A stretch of DNA of 64,000 bases. Source: Brachyspira pilosicoli. GTDB lineage: Bacteria; Spirochaetota; Brachyspiria; Brachyspirales; Brachyspiraceae. Below are positions 46,100 through 57,103 of the stretch, in pieces. The translations under genes were made by a program, and so were the position numbers. Location of the stretch: NCBI RefSeq assembly GCF_008016535.1, contig NZ_SAXY01000032.1, forward strand, positions 1 to 64,000, read 5' to 3'. Positions within the stretch are counted from its first letter, which is position 1; the number at the start of each line of letters is the position of its first letter. Under the pieces are notes generated by a model. It saw nothing but the letters and a program-made list of their open reading frames with translations. It was not told where the DNA came from and did no database searches.

Positions 46100-47530
46100 T
46101 TAATAATCTCTTTCTATTGTTTCTGTTATAGAATCATTAGTGTAAGGCAAATCAAAATAATCAACTACTTCTGAAGTGATATTATCATAAACTACCATAT
46201 TAATGCCATTTGTGGTTTCCCTTAAATTGCTCCTGCTTATAAGTATTCTGTTTCCACTGTCTATCACCAAATCATTATATTTATTAAGCTCTTTATGATA
46301 AATATAATTAGTCTCACCCATTGAAGAAAATACAAGCTTGTTTTTATCTATAACATAAGAAACATTATTAGTATATATTTCATTTGTTATATTAAAATTA
46401 GAATACAAACTCTTAACAACATTATCATTAGTGGAATACTCACCAAGCATATTTATAACTATAGTATAATCATTAAGATTAGTGATTTTTTCTATATAAT
46501 CATAAATATTATATGTATCCCTTAAGCCCATATCATAAACTTTATTATACTCATATAAAGCATTTCTCTCCCAAGTATAATAATTAGTATCTCCTCTTCT
46601 GTCCGGCAAATCAAAATTATCTTTTAAATATTTTCCCAAAAAGGAAGTATATTTCTGAACGCCCTTATAATTCAAATGCCCAGAATCATTATAATCTCTC
46701 CAAAAATCCAAATCATAATCATCATAATAATGATTAAAATTCATAAAAGGAACATCATATTCTTTTGCAATTTCTCCTACCCTATTAAAATGTCTTGCCT
46801 CATCATCGGTCATAGGAAAAGGAGAAGCTATCACAACAATAGGTATATTATTTGTTTTTGCTAATTCCAATATTTTTCTGTAATAAGTTTCCTGTTGCTC
46901 TAACAAAGGAAGGCTATCTTTAATATTTTTTATATTAGGCTTTTTAACAGAAAATGTTTTATTATGAAAAGAATATCCTTTAAAATATCTATAATGATTA
47001 TAATTATTAGCATAAGGCACAAAATCTTCTGGCTTTAAATCTTTGTATCTGTTATGATATCTATACATAGGGTTAATAAACTCATCAAACCTTTCTGCTG
47101 CAGTTACTTTGAGAGAGTTTATTCTGTTTTCTGACCATTTTAATGCATAAGTGGCAGCCACTATCTGATAATCTACAACATTAGTTCTGCTTGCTGCAAT
47201 AATATAAGACTCTAATGCAATTAATTTAGGCTTTTGATATTTTAAAACTTCTATTAAATAATGATAAGTACTCCAAATAGGCTGACTTCCAGAGGTAAAA
47301 TTATAAGCGGCAATTCCATATTCATTAAAAAGTATAGCAGGATTAACATTATAGTGAACATGACTGCTTCCCAAAAAAATTACATCTATAGAATTGGTTT
47401 TCTGTTCATAAAAGCTGTCGCCTTGATATATACCATTTTCATTTTTAAATCTTAACGCTCTGCTTGAAAACCAAAGCAATGTAATAAATATCGCTATAAA
47501 GCAAATAATTTTTATAGTGTTTTTTATCAT
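46100..47530 (-). CDS. SGNH-hydrolase-like membrane-anchored protein
   Basis: 476 residues with one N-terminal membrane anchor (about 7-24). An extracytoplasmic SGNH domain follows: DVIFLGSSHVHYNVNP (nucleophile Ser near 55), AYNFTSGSQPIW, and the Asp-His pair in NDSGHLNYKG (about 276-285). Proteins of this DltD/AlgJ-like group work with MBOAT acyltransferases; one is encoded at 48367-49842 with a methyltransferase between. A role in O-acylating a surface polysaccharide is inferred from this context. Confidence 0.82.
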   Translation of the reverse strand: MIKNTIKIICFIAIFITLLWFSSRALRFKNENGIYQGDSFYEQKTNSIDVIFLGSSHVHYNVNPAILFNEYGIAAYNFTSGSQPIWSTYHYLIEVLKYQKPKLIALESYIIAASRTNVVDYQIVAATYALKWSENRINSLKVTAAERFDEFINPMYRYHNRYKDLKPEDFVPYANNYNHYRYFKGYSFHNKTFSVKKPNIKNIKDSLPLLEQQETYYRKILELAKTNNIPIVVIASPFPMTDDEARHFNRVGEIAKEYDVPFMNFNHYYDDYDLDFWRDYNDSGHLNYKGVQKYTSFLGKYLKDNFDLPDRRGDTNYYTWERNALYEYNKVYDMGLRDTYNIYDYIEKITNLNDYTIVINMLGEYSTNDNVVKSLYSNFNITNEIYTNNVSYVIDKNKLVFSSMGETNYIYHKELNKYNDLVIDSGNRILISRSNLRETTNGINMVVYDNITSEVVDYFDLPYTNDSITETIERDY

Positions 47531-47599
47531 TTTACAAACAACCTATTATTTTATAATATTTTCTTATTATTTATCAAGTAATCAACTACATTATAATAA

Positions 47600-48355
47600 T
47601 TATAAAAAACTACATTCAAATAAAAACATATCACATTTATCATTAACTGCAATTTCCTTTTCAAAAGAAGAAAATGTTTTAACTTGAGTAAATCCAACTT
47701 CTTTTAAATACTGCTCCATTTCACCATATTTATAAAGATGCGTCTGAAAATCCATAAACTCACTTTGAAGTAATTCAGTATTATTATACATCTCATAAAT
47801 TGACGGCGAGAACTGAGTTTGAGTTTGTTCTTCATAATAATTTTTTGATTTAAGCACTATTTCAAAATCTTCTTTTGTTTTAACAGATACAGCAATATTA
47901 TAATCATTATCATCTATACATCTATTTTTTATTGTATCAACTGCAAAAACAAATTTACCCGTTTTAAAAAGCCATTCTTTTATTCTTATTAGAATTTGTT
48001 TGCAAATATCAATATCTGTAAACAATGATACTGAACCTGAACTAATAAATATATAATCAAATTTTTCTTTCGGATAATATTTCATAATATCAGTATGAAC
48101 TGTTTTTGCATCAGGAAATTTTAATTTTAGTTTTTGCAGCATTTCATTAGACATATCTATTCCTGTTATATCAAACCCTCTTTCTATAAATGGAATAAGA
48201 AATCGTCCGCTTCCGCATAAAGGTTCTAAAATCTTTTTACCTTTTTCAGCATAAGATAAATAAAAGTTTAATTCATCTTCAGGTGCTTTTTTATGTAGTA
48301 TCTCATACATTTCAGTACAAAGACTGCCATAATAATTTTTTTTAACTTCACTCAT
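47600..48355 (-). CDS. Class I SAM-dependent methyltransferase
   Basis: 251 residues. Motif I is KILEPLCGSGRFLIPFIERG (about 35-54), then FDITGIDMSNEML (strand 2) and FDYIFISSGSVSLF (motif IV). The substrate is not identifiable. It lies 11 bp after the MBOAT gene and 69 bp before the SGNH gene, so it may modify the same surface glycan, but it could equally be unrelated. Confidence 0.82.
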   Translation of the reverse strand: MSEVKKNYYGSLCTEMYEILHKKAPEDELNFYLSYAEKGKKILEPLCGSGRFLIPFIERGFDITGIDMSNEMLQKLKLKFPDAKTVHTDIMKYYPKEKFDYIFISSGSVSLFTDIDICKQILIRIKEWLFKTGKFVFAVDTIKNRCIDDNDYNIAVSVKTKEDFEIVLKSKNYYEEQTQTQFSPSIYEMYNNTELLQSEFMDFQTHLYKYGEMEQYLKEVGFTQVKTFSSFEKEIAVNDKCDMFLFECSFL

Positions 48356-48366
48356 TTTTATAATTC

Positions 48367-49842
48367 CTAAAATTGGAAATATATAAACTGCTTAGGGTCA
48401 AAACCCGCTCCATATTTTCCATATATTATTATAAAAAATAATAAGAAAAATATCGCTGCCCATCTAAAATATAAACATTGATTTTTCAAAAACATATAAA
48501 TAGTTTCTTTCTTTATATATTTTATTAAATCAACTAAAAACAAAATCACCAAAGATATTATAAGTATATTCATTTCAAAACGGTCTAAACCAAGCTTATA
48601 TAATGAACCGTCAAATATACGCCATAAATCTATTTTAGTAAACATTCTTTGTATATAGTAAAAAGCATCATGTATAGTTTCAGCTCTAAAAAATATCCAA
48701 GCCAAATCAACTATTATAAATGTAATAATCACTTCAAGCAATTTAAAACTAAAACTTTTCACTTTTACATTAAGCTTATTTAAGACATTATTTTTAAATT
48801 TTGATGTAATATCTTCTATTAAATAGCATACACCATGAATAGCACCCCAAGCTATAAAAGTAAAATTAGCCCCATGCCAAAGACCGCTTACTAAAAACGT
48901 TATTAATATATTTATGCTTCTTCTAAACTTTGAGCATCTGTTTCCGCCCAAAGGTATATAAAGATAATCCCTAAACCAAGTAGACAACGATATATGCCAC
49001 CTGCCCCAAAACTCTTTTATGCTTCTTGCAAAATATGGAGTGTTAAAATTCTCCATTAAATCTATGCCCATAACCTTAGCTGTTCCTATTGCTATGAGTG
49101 AATAACTCGCAAAATCACAGTATATCTGCACCGCAAAAAGCAATGCTGATAATACCAATTCACTTGTATTATAAATATAATATCTGTTAAATACAGTGTC
49201 TACCAATATAGAAGCTCTATCCGCTATTACCATCTTCTGAAAATAGCCAAACAGCATTAATATTAAACCTTCTGTTATTCTCTGATAATCAAACCTTTTA
49301 ATTTTATCCATATTCTGTATTTGACCAAGCAAATGTTTTGAACGCTCTATTGGACCTGCCACTAACTGCGGAAAGAATGATACAAACAATGCATACTTAA
49401 TAATATTTTTTTCTGACTTTATCTCTCCCCTATAAACATCTATAGTATAGCTTAATGCCTGAAATGTGTAAAATGATATGCCTACAGGAAGCACTATATC
49501 AAAAGGCTTTTCTACCAACTCAATATTTAATGCCGCCAACAAAATATTAATATTCTGAAGCAAAAAGTCAAAATACTTAAAAAATACAAGTATTGCAATA
49601 TTTATTATAAAGCTAAATGCTACCACTATTCTTTTATATTTTAATTTTTCTATTAATATACCGCTTAAAAAAGTTACAACAGTGGAAGTTGCCATTAATA
49701 ATGCATATTTAGGGTTCCAAAACATATAAAATATATAACTTGCTATAAACAAACAAATATATCTTAACTTCTTTGGAAATATCCAATACAAAATAAGCGT
49801 TATAGGAAAAAATATCAAAAAATCCGTAGAATTAAACAGCAT
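48367..49842 (-). CDS. MBOAT-family O-acyltransferase (AlgI-like)
   Basis: 491 residues, about ten or more membrane helices, of the AlgI/DltB type. It moves an acyl group across the membrane onto extracytoplasmic polymers. Characteristic segments are LPVGISFYTFQALSYTIDVY (about 118-137), ASYSLIAIGTAKVMGIDLMEN, FNTPYFARSIKEFWGRWHIS and the conserved His in VSGLWHGANFTFIAWG. First gene of a leftward set with the methyltransferase and SGNH protein. Confidence 0.92.
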   Translation of the reverse strand: MLFNSTDFLIFFPITLILYWIFPKKLRYICLFIASYIFYMFWNPKYALLMATSTVVTFLSGILIEKLKYKRIVVAFSFIINIAILVFFKYFDFLLQNINILLAALNIELVEKPFDIVLPVGISFYTFQALSYTIDVYRGEIKSEKNIIKYALFVSFFPQLVAGPIERSKHLLGQIQNMDKIKRFDYQRITEGLILMLFGYFQKMVIADRASILVDTVFNRYYIYNTSELVLSALLFAVQIYCDFASYSLIAIGTAKVMGIDLMENFNTPYFARSIKEFWGRWHISLSTWFRDYLYIPLGGNRCSKFRRSINILITFLVSGLWHGANFTFIAWGAIHGVCYLIEDITSKFKNNVLNKLNVKVKSFSFKLLEVIITFIIVDLAWIFFRAETIHDAFYYIQRMFTKIDLWRIFDGSLYKLGLDRFEMNILIISLVILFLVDLIKYIKKETIYMFLKNQCLYFRWAAIFFLLFFIIIYGKYGAGFDPKQFIYFQF

Positions 49843-50117
49843 TTATATAACTCATCATAAAATATACATTTATAACTAAAAAAATCTTTAATTGTAATAT
49901 AATTAAATTTTATAATATCTTAAATTATATTATAATATTATAAAACTAAATATATTACAACTTACTTTGATGAAAAGTGCAGAATATGATATTTCATACA
50001 CTATATTTTTTATACATTATAAATAAATATATTATTTTCTTATACTAAAAAACAACTTATAAAACAAACATTATTTTTTATGTTGTAAGTTATTGAAAAA
50101 TAAATTATTATATTAAA

Positions 50118-51242
50118 ATGAAGATTAAAAAGATTGCTATAATGCATCCTACTTTTGGATATAATGGCGGAGCAGAAAATGTAATACTTGCCACAGTTAA
50201 GCATTTTTATGAGAAGTATAATATTGAATGTACTATTTATACTTACAAATTAAGAGAAAATGTTCCAGATTATATAAAACAAATAAAAACAGATATAACT
50301 TTAAATCCATTTATTTTTAGAAAAACTGCTAATTTTTTGGCTTATCAATTAAAAGATTATGATGCTATATTGATTCATAATTTTCCAGCAACTATATTTT
50401 TTGGCTTGGTTTATAAGTATGCCAAAAAGAACTCTATAAAACTTCCTAAAAGTTTTTGGTATTGTCATGAACCTAGCGTGCGTCTTTATGGTGAAGATGA
50501 TGAAAGCTATAAATCTAAACAAAAAACTTTAGATTTTATTGCCCGTTATACTATAAAATTAGATAGATTTGGAGTGAGTTTTATAGATTATATAATGGCT
50601 AATAGTGAGAGAACTTCAAATTCTGTAAAGCGTGTTTATAATAGAGAAAGTAAGATTATATACCCTTGTGTAACTGGTTTTGATTATGTAATGAACACAA
50701 AAAAGGCAGAGCATTTTTTTTATGTGGGCAGATTAGAGAAAGTTAAGAATCTAGAAAATGCTATTATTGCTTTTAAGAGGCTTTTAGAAAGAATTGATAA
50801 TAAAGATTTAAAGTTTATAATAGCAGGAAAAGGCAGATATGAAGAGAAATTAAAAAAATTAGTTTCTAGTATTGGTATGAACAAAAATATTATATTTGTT
50901 GGTTTTGTTAGCGATGAGGAGAAAAAAGATTTATTAAACAAAAGTTACTCTCTTATTATGCCAGCTATAAACGAACCTTTTGGACTTACGGTTATAGAGG
51001 CACTTTATTGTTCCTGCATTTCAATTATTTCAAAATATTCTGGTGTTTACGAGGTTGCTAAAGATTGCAGCATTTCGTGTGATATGAATAATATTAATGA
51101 TATATCTAATTCTATGTATGAAGTATATATTAATAATGACAACATAAAAAGAAAATTGCTCTCTAATGATGATATTTTATCAATTTTTAAAGTTGATAGT
51201 TATTGTTTGAGTCTTTTAGAATATATTGAAAATCACTTGTAA
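50118..51242 (+). CDS. Glycosyltransferase family 4 protein
   Basis: 374 residues of the GT-B fold. The N-terminal Gly-rich HPTFGYNGGAENVILATV (about 10-27) and C-terminal GRLEKVKNLENAIIAF, IAGKGRYEEKLKKL and EPFGLTVIEALYC (Glu of the E-x7-E motif) are typical. It transfers a sugar from a nucleotide-sugar donor; the acceptor is unknown, but surface polysaccharide or lipid is likely. Single gene on the plus strand. Confidence 0.88.
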   Translation: MKIKKIAIMHPTFGYNGGAENVILATVKHFYEKYNIECTIYTYKLRENVPDYIKQIKTDITLNPFIFRKTANFLAYQLKDYDAILIHNFPATIFFGLVYKYAKKNSIKLPKSFWYCHEPSVRLYGEDDESYKSKQKTLDFIARYTIKLDRFGVSFIDYIMANSERTSNSVKRVYNRESKIIYPCVTGFDYVMNTKKAEHFFYVGRLEKVKNLENAIIAFKRLLERIDNKDLKFIIAGKGRYEEKLKKLVSSIGMNKNIIFVGFVSDEEKKDLLNKSYSLIMPAINEPFGLTVIEALYCSCISIISKYSGVYEVAKDCSISCDMNNINDISNSMYEVYINNDNIKRKLLSNDDILSIFKVDSYCLSLLEYIENHL

Positions 51243-51333
51243 TATTTTTTATATATATTATGATAGTTAAAAGTAATTAGTTTTATAACATAGTAATAAT
51301 TAACTATTTTAAAAAATCATTATCGGGGGATTT

Positions 51334-53205
51334 ATGAAAGGATATAATTCTATACCTAGTGCTTATTTTGATACTGTAAAGGAAATGCCTCAAAGCCCTG
51401 CTTATAGATATAGGAACAATAATGGCGAAAAAGTAACTATAGTATATAAAAAATTATATGATAAGATAAATGCTATTGCCAAAGCATTTGATGCAAAAGG
51501 ATTATCTGGTAAGCATGTTGCTATATTTTCAGAGAACCGCATAGAGTGGTTTATATGCGATATGGCTCTTTTAGCTATAGGCTCAGCAGATGTTCCTAGA
51601 GGAAACGATTCTACATCTGAAGAATTAAATTACATAATAGATCATAGTGATTCAATGGCTGTAATAGTAGAAAATCAGTATGTGTTAAATAAAATAGATA
51701 GATCTTCAAAAAAAATACAGCTTATACTCGTTTTGGATAATTCTATTCATGACCCAAAAAATAATATTTATTCATTTAGTAAGTTTTTGGAGTTTGGAGA
51801 AGAGGCTTTAAATGGAGATAAAGACTTTGCTGTAAAAAAAGCCTCAAAAATTAACAATGATGATACAGCTACTATAATATATACATCAGGAACAACAGGA
51901 AAACCTAAGGGAGTAATACTTACACACGGAAATATTTTGCATAATGTGAGAGTGCTTCCTGATATAATAAAGCTTCAAAAAGGTGAAAAACTTTTAACTA
52001 TTCTTCCAATATGGCATATATATGAAAGAACAATTTCTTATGTTACAGCAATAGTAGGCTGTTTTACTGCTATTACCAATAAAAGAGATTTAAAAAATGA
52101 TTTTGTTGAGGAGAGACCTGACATATTTATATCTGTACCTGCAATTTGGATTAATATATATAATGGAGTTATGAAAAATATAGAGAAAAAGCCTGCTGCA
52201 GTAAAAATGATGGTTAAATCTTTCATACAAGGCTCTATTAGATATATAAGAAATTTAAGATATCAAAATAATATGATTTATTTACTTGGGGATGAAAAGA
52301 GAGAAAGCAAAAAAACAGAGTATGATATATTGCCATTAGATCCTATGAGTCATAAAATGGCACAAAAATTAGTTTATAAAAAGATAAAAGAACTTACAGG
52401 AGGAAGGCTTCGTTTAACTATATCAGGCGGCGGAGCTTTGCCTATGTATATAGAAGATTTTATAGAAGCCACTGGAATTAATTTGGTTGTTGGCTGGGGT
52501 ATTACAGAAACTGCACCTGTTGTAACTTTAAGGTCTCCTTTTAAAAACTATAGAGGAACTTGCGGAGCACCTGTGCCTGAAGTACAAATAGAAGTGAGAG
52601 ATAAAAATGGAAATATTTGTAAAGACGGGGAATTAGGAGTATGTTATATTAAAGGACCTAATATTTTTAAAGAATATTATAAAGATAGAGAATTAACAAG
52701 ACAGGCTAAAAAAGATGGCTTCTTTAATTCTGGAGATTTAGGAGCTTATACAAAACAAGGTGAAATAGTACTTACAGGAAGGGCAAAAGAAACTATAGTT
52801 CTTCTAACAGGTGAAAATGTTGAACCTCAGCCTATAGAAAACAAGGCTATGGAATCTAAATATATCTCTCAGATAATGCTTGTAGGTCAGGATAAAGCTG
52901 CTACAGGGGCTATAGTTGTAATAGATAAAGAGAATGTTAAAGAGTTTTTAGATAAACATAAAATGCATCATGATGAAAATAATATGGAAGATTCTAAAGA
53001 TGTTGTTAAACTTATTAAGCATGAATTAAATAGATTAATTAATAGTAAAAACGGATTTAGACCTTATGAAGCTATTTCTAAACTTATTATAACAAGCAAA
53101 GATTTTACAATAGAAAATGGCTTACTCACTCAATCATTAAAAATAAAAAGACATAAAATAATGGAAGAATATAAAGACCAAATAGAAGAGCTTTACACAA
53201 AATAA
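51334..53205 (+). CDS. Long-chain acyl-CoA synthetase (AMP-forming)
   Basis: 623 residues of the adenylate-forming family. The phosphate loop is IIYTSGTTGKPKGVIL (about 182-197), followed by ILPIWHIYERTI, the SGGGALP stretch, VGWGITETAPVVTLR and the A8-hinge region YTKQGEIVLTGRAKETIVLL. It activates fatty acids as acyl-AMP and then acyl-CoA. GGGG-AT upstream of the ATG is the ribosome site. It is convergent with rpoD, and a terminator lies between. Confidence 0.92.
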   Translation: MKGYNSIPSAYFDTVKEMPQSPAYRYRNNNGEKVTIVYKKLYDKINAIAKAFDAKGLSGKHVAIFSENRIEWFICDMALLAIGSADVPRGNDSTSEELNYIIDHSDSMAVIVENQYVLNKIDRSSKKIQLILVLDNSIHDPKNNIYSFSKFLEFGEEALNGDKDFAVKKASKINNDDTATIIYTSGTTGKPKGVILTHGNILHNVRVLPDIIKLQKGEKLLTILPIWHIYERTISYVTAIVGCFTAITNKRDLKNDFVEERPDIFISVPAIWINIYNGVMKNIEKKPAAVKMMVKSFIQGSIRYIRNLRYQNNMIYLLGDEKRESKKTEYDILPLDPMSHKMAQKLVYKKIKELTGGRLRLTISGGGALPMYIEDFIEATGINLVVGWGITETAPVVTLRSPFKNYRGTCGAPVPEVQIEVRDKNGNICKDGELGVCYIKGPNIFKEYYKDRELTRQAKKDGFFNSGDLGAYTKQGEIVLTGRAKETIVLLTGENVEPQPIENKAMESKYISQIMLVGQDKAATGAIVVIDKENVKEFLDKHKMHHDENNMEDSKDVVKLIKHELNRLINSKNGFRPYEAISKLIITSKDFTIENGLLTQSLKIKRHKIMEEYKDQIEELYTK

Positions 53206-53214
53206 TAAAATAAT

Positions 53215-53245
53215 AAAGGGAGATAATTAATTATTACCTCCCTTT
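53215..53245. terminator. Bidirectional terminator between fadD-like gene and rpoD
   Basis: AAAGGGAG / CCTCCCTTT stem around an AT loop, with T-run downstream on the plus strand and A-run upstream, so it could serve both convergent genes. Confidence 0.82.
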
Positions 53246-53264
53246 TATTTTTATATAAGAATTT

Positions 53265-55028
53265 TTAAGAATCTAAAAACTCTTTTAATTCCTTCTTTTT
53301 TGAAGTGGCTCTTAATCTTCTTATAGCTTTAGCCTCAATCTGTCTTATACGCTCTCTTGTAACTTTAAATACATATCCAACTTCTTCTAAAGTGTGATTG
53401 TATCCGTCATCTAATCCATAACGCATTCTAATAACTTTCTGTTCTCTTTCAGGCAAATTATCAAGCAAAGAGTCTATATGCTTTCTTAAAATTTTAAAAG
53501 TTGTAATATTTTGTGGGCTTTCAAACTCTTTATCTTCAATAAGTTCCCCAAGTATAGTATCTTCTTCATCACCAATAGGAGCATTCAAAGATACAGGGTC
53601 TTTTGCAACGTTTCTTACGCTTTTAACCCTGCTTTCTGGCCATCCTAAAGCTCTTGCTATTTCCTGTATAGAAGGCTCTCTTCCATATTGCTGCATATAC
53701 TGTCTTAATACTCTAGTTACTTTATTAATTTGTTCTATCATATGAACAGGTACTCTTATAGTTCTAGCCTGATCGCTTATAGAACGAGTGATAGCCTGAC
53801 GAATCCACCAAGTGGCATATGTTGAAAATTTGTATCCTTTTTTGTATTCAAATTTATCAACAGCCTTAATAAGACCAATATTTCCTTCTTGTACTAAGTC
53901 AAAGAAATGAAGACCTCTGTTAGTATATTTTTTTGCTATAGATATAACAAGTCTTAAATTAGCCTTAACAATATGATCTTTTGCTTGAGCAATTTTCCTT
54001 CTTGAAGAATCAATTTTTCTCACCCATTCAACTAAAGTCTCTTTATCTGTACGAACTTCATCATAAATATCAGCCATACGAACTTGAGAATTATGGAAAC
54101 TTGTTAATACCGCTTTTATAGCCTCTGGAGTAATATTAAACTCATCAACAAGTCTAGTATATATTTTTTTATTTCCAATTTCTATTTCATTATAGTAATT
54201 TTCAAAATCACTTATCTCTCTGTTGTATCTCTTTTTTAGTTTCTCAAAATACTCTTCTATTTGATTAATTCTATGAAGATAAAACTTTAATTTCTCTGCT
54301 ATTCTATCAATTTCCATTCTATTAAGTTTTACTTTGCTTAATAGTTTTACTATATTTTCTTTTATTTCATTTTGTTCGTTTGTAAGAGTTTTAATAGTTT
54401 TTTGTGTAGTAGCTTTCTTTATTCTTTTGTCTAAAGCTAAATATTTCTCTGCCAACTCCACATATTCTTTTTCAAAGTTTTTATATTTTCTCTCTAATTT
54501 TCTCTTTTCTTGTGTAGAGACATTGTATATTCTTGGAGGCTCTAATATCTCATGTATAGAAACCTTTCCACTTTTTACACATTTAATAGTATTTAAAACT
54601 TCTCCAACCACTAAATGCGTATTTAATATAATAGATTCTATCTCAGATTCTCCAAGTTCTATTTTTTTAGAATACTCTACTTCATCATCATGTGTAAGCA
54701 AATCAACTTTGCCAATCTCTTTAAGATAAAGTCTTATAGGGTCATCATTGTTTCCAACTTTATCTTCTACATGTATGAATCTTGCAGCCTCATCAATTTT
54801 ATTTTGATTTTTAGAAAGACTTTCAAATTCCCTTTTGTCTTCAACAATGGCAATCTTTCTAGCACTTAATAATTGAAAAAGTATATCCATTACATCCGTA
54901 TCCATATTGTCTATGGTAGCATTAATCTCTTTGAATGTAAGATATTTGTTGGCATTTCCTTTTTCAAGCAATTTTCTAATTTTTTCATTATTTTTAATTA
55001 GAAGATCGCAATCCTCTTCAATCATCAT
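53265..55028 (-). CDS. rpoD: Primary sigma factor RpoD
   Basis: About 587 residues. Region 1.2 is [18 protein letters not shown]; a long non-conserved insert follows (about 150-340). The core 2.x regions are [40 protein letters not shown] and [16 protein letters not shown]. Region 4 is [20 protein letters not shown]. The start is taken at ATG 55028, behind AAGGAAG; an upstream GTG at 55034 is less likely. It overlaps the end of dnaG by 11 bp, the classic macromolecular-synthesis arrangement. Confidence 0.95.
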   Translation of the reverse strand: MMIEEDCDLLIKNNEKIRKLLEKGNANKYLTFKEINATIDNMDTDVMDILFQLLSARKIAIVEDKREFESLSKNQNKIDEAARFIHVEDKVGNNDDPIRLYLKEIGKVDLLTHDDEVEYSKKIELGESEIESIILNTHLVVGEVLNTIKCVKSGKVSIHEILEPPRIYNVSTQEKRKLERKYKNFEKEYVELAEKYLALDKRIKKATTQKTIKTLTNEQNEIKENIVKLLSKVKLNRMEIDRIAEKLKFYLHRINQIEEYFEKLKKRYNREISDFENYYNEIEIGNKKIYTRLVDEFNITPEAIKAVLTSFHNSQVRMADIYDEVRTDKETLVEWVRKIDSSRRKIAQAKDHIVKANLRLVISIAKKYTNRGLHFFDLVQEGNIGLIKAVDKFEYKKGYKFSTYATWWIRQAITRSISDQARTIRVPVHMIEQINKVTRVLRQYMQQYGREPSIQEIARALGWPESRVKSVRNVAKDPVSLNAPIGDEEDTILGELIEDKEFESPQNITTFKILRKHIDSLLDNLPEREQKVIRMRYGLDDGYNHTLEEVGYVFKVTRERIRQIEAKAIRRLRATSKKKELKEFLDS

Positions 55029-56832
55029 AATCACTTCCTTGATATAGTTTTTCCTTTTGCTTATTTAGTAAATGTATTTCTCGGGCTTTATTACATATAG
55101 CTTCAAATCCTTCATTATTTTGGAGCGTTGCAGTTTTTAATACTTCCTCTCTCCTATAGTCTATATCCCCGCTTTTTATCTTTACAATAAGCTCTTCTAA
55201 TTTTTCTTGTATATTATCACTATACAATTTTTCCTTGCTTCTTATCTGATTAGCTATATGCTCATTGCCTAATACATTAAGAGCATCTTCAGCTGTTGCA
55301 TCTTTATTAAGAGTTAAGAGCCTTATATAAAATTCCCTTGTGATATCTTTCTTAATAAGATCTACACCTATCTCTTTCTCTGCCTCTTTTATTAAAGATG
55401 GATTTAAAGCAAGTAAATATATTAAACTATTTTCATAGTAAAATCTGTTATCTTTTATAGGTTTTTGTAAAGCAGAAACAACTTTTGTATTTTGAACTTT
55501 ATTAGCTAAAGTTTTTAAATAATCTCTATTGAAAGCATCTCTGTCAATAGAAAGTTCTGATGAAACATGAGAGATTATCATTTGTTTTTCCGTCTCACTT
55601 TTCAAAACATCTAAATAATTATAAAATAACTTTACTATATAGAGCTTTTCTTCTATAGTAAGTAATGATATATCCTTATTTATTAATGTTTTTAACAAAT
55701 AATCATACCAAGTTAATTTTTTATTATATAGTATATCAAAACCATTAGCATTATTTATAGTAAAAAACTCATCTAAATCTTTAGTTGTTTCTATCAATAG
55801 TATAGTCAATTTTAAATCAAACTTCAATAGTGTTAGTATAGCCATTTTAGTAGCTTTTTGACCCGCCTCATCATTATCTAAAGCTAAAACTACATTATTT
55901 GTATATTTTTTTATTTCTTTTGCATGCTCTTCTGTGATGGCAGTACCCAAGCTTCCAACAACATTTTTTATATTCATTTTGTGACAAGCGATTGTGTCCA
56001 TATAGCCTTCCACTAATATAACTTCATCTTTTTTCATTATATGTGTTTTGGCTATATTTATGCCGTATAAAGCGGATTTTTTCTTAAATATTAAACTTTC
56101 TTTCGAGTTTAAATATTTAGGCTCTTTTCCATCAATGCTTCTTCCGCCAAAGCCTATAATCTCTTCTTTTTCATTGATTATCGGAAACATTATTCTATTT
56201 ATAAATGTGTCATAAAAATGATTCGGATTATTTTTGCTTATGCTTGCTAATCCTAATGCATTTATATTGTTTGTGCTTATATTATTTTCGTTTAAAGCTC
56301 TAATCAAAGCATTCCAGCTTGGAGGAGCATATCCTATTTTAAACTCTTTTATAATAGAAAAGGGAATTTTTCTTTTCTTTAAATAATCTATAGCCTCTTT
56401 ATAAAAATATTCTCCATTATTATTTTTTAATAAAAGGTTTTTACCAAAGAAATTGCAGGCTATTTTATTTATTCTTTTACTTTCTAAAAATATTTGGTCT
56501 TTATGTTTATTTTTTTGAGAGAAGAAATTACTAGTATCAACAGAAAATCTCTTTCCCAAATATTTTACAGCCTCTTTAAAATCCATAGCCTCTTTTTCTT
56601 TTAAGTATGTAAATACATTTCCTTTAGCACCGCATGTAAAGCATTTGTATATACCCTTAGAATCATCAACAGACATAGAAGGATTTGCCTCTTGACCATC
56701 TTTATGAAAAGGGCATTGAACGGTATACTGACTTCCGCCTCTTGATATAACTTTGTATCTATCTCTTAATATATCTATAAGAGATACATTGGATAAAAGC
56801 TGATTTAGTTTTTCTGTAAATAAAGTATCCAC
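55018..56832 (-). CDS. dnaG: DNA primase
   Basis: 604 residues. The N-terminal CHC2 zinc site has Cys40, His43, Cys64 and Cys67. The catalytic TOPRIM domain follows: [15 protein letters not shown] (about 268) and [11 protein letters not shown]. It synthesises RNA primers for replication. A C-terminal helicase-interaction region follows. Upstream (56833-57103) is AT-rich with no gene visible. Its 3' end overlaps rpoD. Confidence 0.96.
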   Translation of the reverse strand: MDTLFTEKLNQLLSNVSLIDILRDRYKVISRGGSQYTVQCPFHKDGQEANPSMSVDDSKGIYKCFTCGAKGNVFTYLKEKEAMDFKEAVKYLGKRFSVDTSNFFSQKNKHKDQIFLESKRINKIACNFFGKNLLLKNNNGEYFYKEAIDYLKKRKIPFSIIKEFKIGYAPPSWNALIRALNENNISTNNINALGLASISKNNPNHFYDTFINRIMFPIINEKEEIIGFGGRSIDGKEPKYLNSKESLIFKKKSALYGINIAKTHIMKKDEVILVEGYMDTIACHKMNIKNVVGSLGTAITEEHAKEIKKYTNNVVLALDNDEAGQKATKMAILTLLKFDLKLTILLIETTKDLDEFFTINNANGFDILYNKKLTWYDYLLKTLINKDISLLTIEEKLYIVKLFYNYLDVLKSETEKQMIISHVSSELSIDRDAFNRDYLKTLANKVQNTKVVSALQKPIKDNRFYYENSLIYLLALNPSLIKEAEKEIGVDLIKKDITREFYIRLLTLNKDATAEDALNVLGNEHIANQIRSKEKLYSDNIQEKLEELIVKIKSGDIDYRREEVLKTATLQNNEGFEAICNKAREIHLLNKQKEKLYQGSDYDD

Positions 56833-57103
56833 AATGTTTAAAATATAGTATAATTTAATTTATTTGTGTATAAATATTATTAATATTTACAAAAAAGTCA
56901 AGTATAATTTATTATGTTTTTCATATTAAACAATATAAAAAATAATACATTTTTTACATAAAAAATACTATAACTTAAATTATTTACTAAGTATATTTAA
57001 TAATTTATATCAATAACAAAAAATAAAATAATTAGTAATAGATTTTTACATTAAATAATACTTTCTTATTTATTTTTATGTTTTTTAATATATAATAATT
57101 TTT

